Origin: Pseudomonadota bacterium
GTDB taxonomy: Bacteria; Pseudomonadota; Gammaproteobacteria; Enterobacterales; Succinivibrionaceae
Direction: 5' to 3'
DNA: 5,152 nucleotides
Assembly (NCBI GenBank): GCA_023460615.1
Contig: JAEWPL010000100.1
Coordinates: 1 to 5,152 of the forward strand
Positions 4,636 to 5,152 of this stretch are shown piece after piece. A model generated the notes under the pieces. The model ran no database searches and was not told the DNA's origin. It was given only the letters and a program-made list of their open reading frames with translations. A program made the position numbers and the translations under genes. Numbering within the stretch: the stretch's first letter is position 1; each line of letters opens with the position of its first letter.

Positions 4636-5152
4636 TTATAACTTCTCTGTTACTAATGCATCAACTGCACTAATTGCTTTATCTAAGCCTTCTGGGTTGG
4701 TACCACCAGCTTGAGCCATATCAGGACGGCCACCGCCTTTACCACCTACGTAGGAAGCAACTTCACGAATTAAATCGCCTGCTTTAATCTTACCTACAAG
4801 ATCTTTAGATACACTTGCAATTAAAGTTACTTTACCGTCAGTTACAGAGCCTAATACGATAATTGCACTAGGAATTCTAACCTTTAGGTTATCTACAGCA
4901 ACTCTTAGAGCCTTAGCATCATAGTTATCAATCTTAGCGTTAATTACCTTAACACCCTTGATTTCGTGAGCTTGAGATACTAGAGAAGCACTCTCTAGAG
5001 CAACAATCTTCTCTTTTAGAGCTTCATTGTCTCTTTCTAAAGCTTTAACGTTATCTAATGCAGCTGCAACCTTCTGAGCAAAGGAGCCATTAGCACCTAC
5101 TTTTAGTAAGTTCTTAGCTTCACCAACCTCTGAATATAGAGTATCTAAGTAC
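4636..5152 (-). CDS. alaS: Alanyl-tRNA synthetase, C-terminal part (5' end outside the window)
   Basis: AlaS charges tRNA-Ala with alanine and edits mischarged Ser/Gly. Only the last 171 residues of about 870 are present; the aminoacylation and editing domains lie beyond the right edge. The visible part opens with an alpha-helical coiled-coil stretch (LERDNEALKEKIVALES, about 4990-5040) and continues into the C-terminal DHHA1-type C-Ala domain, which helps bind the tRNA elbow and dimerise. The diagnostic glycine-rich motif YVGGKGGGRPDMAQAGG is encoded at about 4702-4752, and the protein ends ALVTEKL. The frame is open to the window edge. It is followed by csrA after 4 bases, so the two are likely cotranscribed. 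Confidence 0.97.
   Translation of the reverse strand, partial: YLDTLYSEVGEAKNLLKVGANGSFAQKVAAALDNVKALERDNEALKEKIVALESASLVSQAHEIKGVKVINAKIDNYDAKALRVAVDNLKVRIPSAIIVLGSVTDGKVTLIASVSKDLVGKIKAGDLIREVASYVGGKGGGRPDMAQAGGTNPEGLDKAISAVDALVTEKL

Overview
The window comes from an AT-rich bacterial chromosome and carries mostly core housekeeping genes. Two gene orders point to a gammaproteobacterium. On the minus strand, alaS, csrA, tRNA-Ser(GCU) and tRNA-Arg(ACG) lie in that order, as in Escherichia coli and relatives, and dnaB is followed directly by alr, as in many of the same bacteria. The protein sequences also align closely with gammaproteobacterial versions. The AT-rich composition would suit a host-associated lineage such as the Succinivibrionaceae, but that is only a guess; no taxonomic search was possible.

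Layout, left to right: the 3' part of nadC (plus strand, NAD synthesis), ending in a strong hairpin; a small plus-strand gene for a 76-residue antitoxin-like protein with no toxin gene beside it; a convergent minus-strand gene for a 60-residue basic protein of unknown function; then alr (alanine racemase) and dnaB (replicative helicase), both minus strand. dnaB and alr are 9 bases apart, with the alr ribosome binding site overlapping the dnaB stop, so they form an operon that may run on into the 60-residue gene.

Upstream of dnaB is a 161-base spacer with a good -10 box and an array of AT-rich inverted half-sites. Next come tRNA-Arg(ACG) and tRNA-Ser(GCU), each with encoded CCA and each apparently with its own sigma-70-type promoter. 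Beyond them are csrA (55 codons) and the 3' end of alaS, only 4 bases apart.

All genes except nadC and the antitoxin-like gene are on the minus strand. The products cover NAD and cell-wall precursor synthesis, DNA replication, translation and post-transcriptional control. I see no mobile element, CRISPR array, phage gene or defence island, and no gene-free stretch longer than 300 bases. No convincing new multi-gene system is present. The points most worth a second look are a CsrA that has lost several RNA-contact residues and its C-terminal helix while keeping Arg44, its near-abutment to alaS, unusual residues at conserved positions in Alr and NadC, the lone antitoxin-like gene, and the inverted-repeat arrays before dnaB and after csrA.
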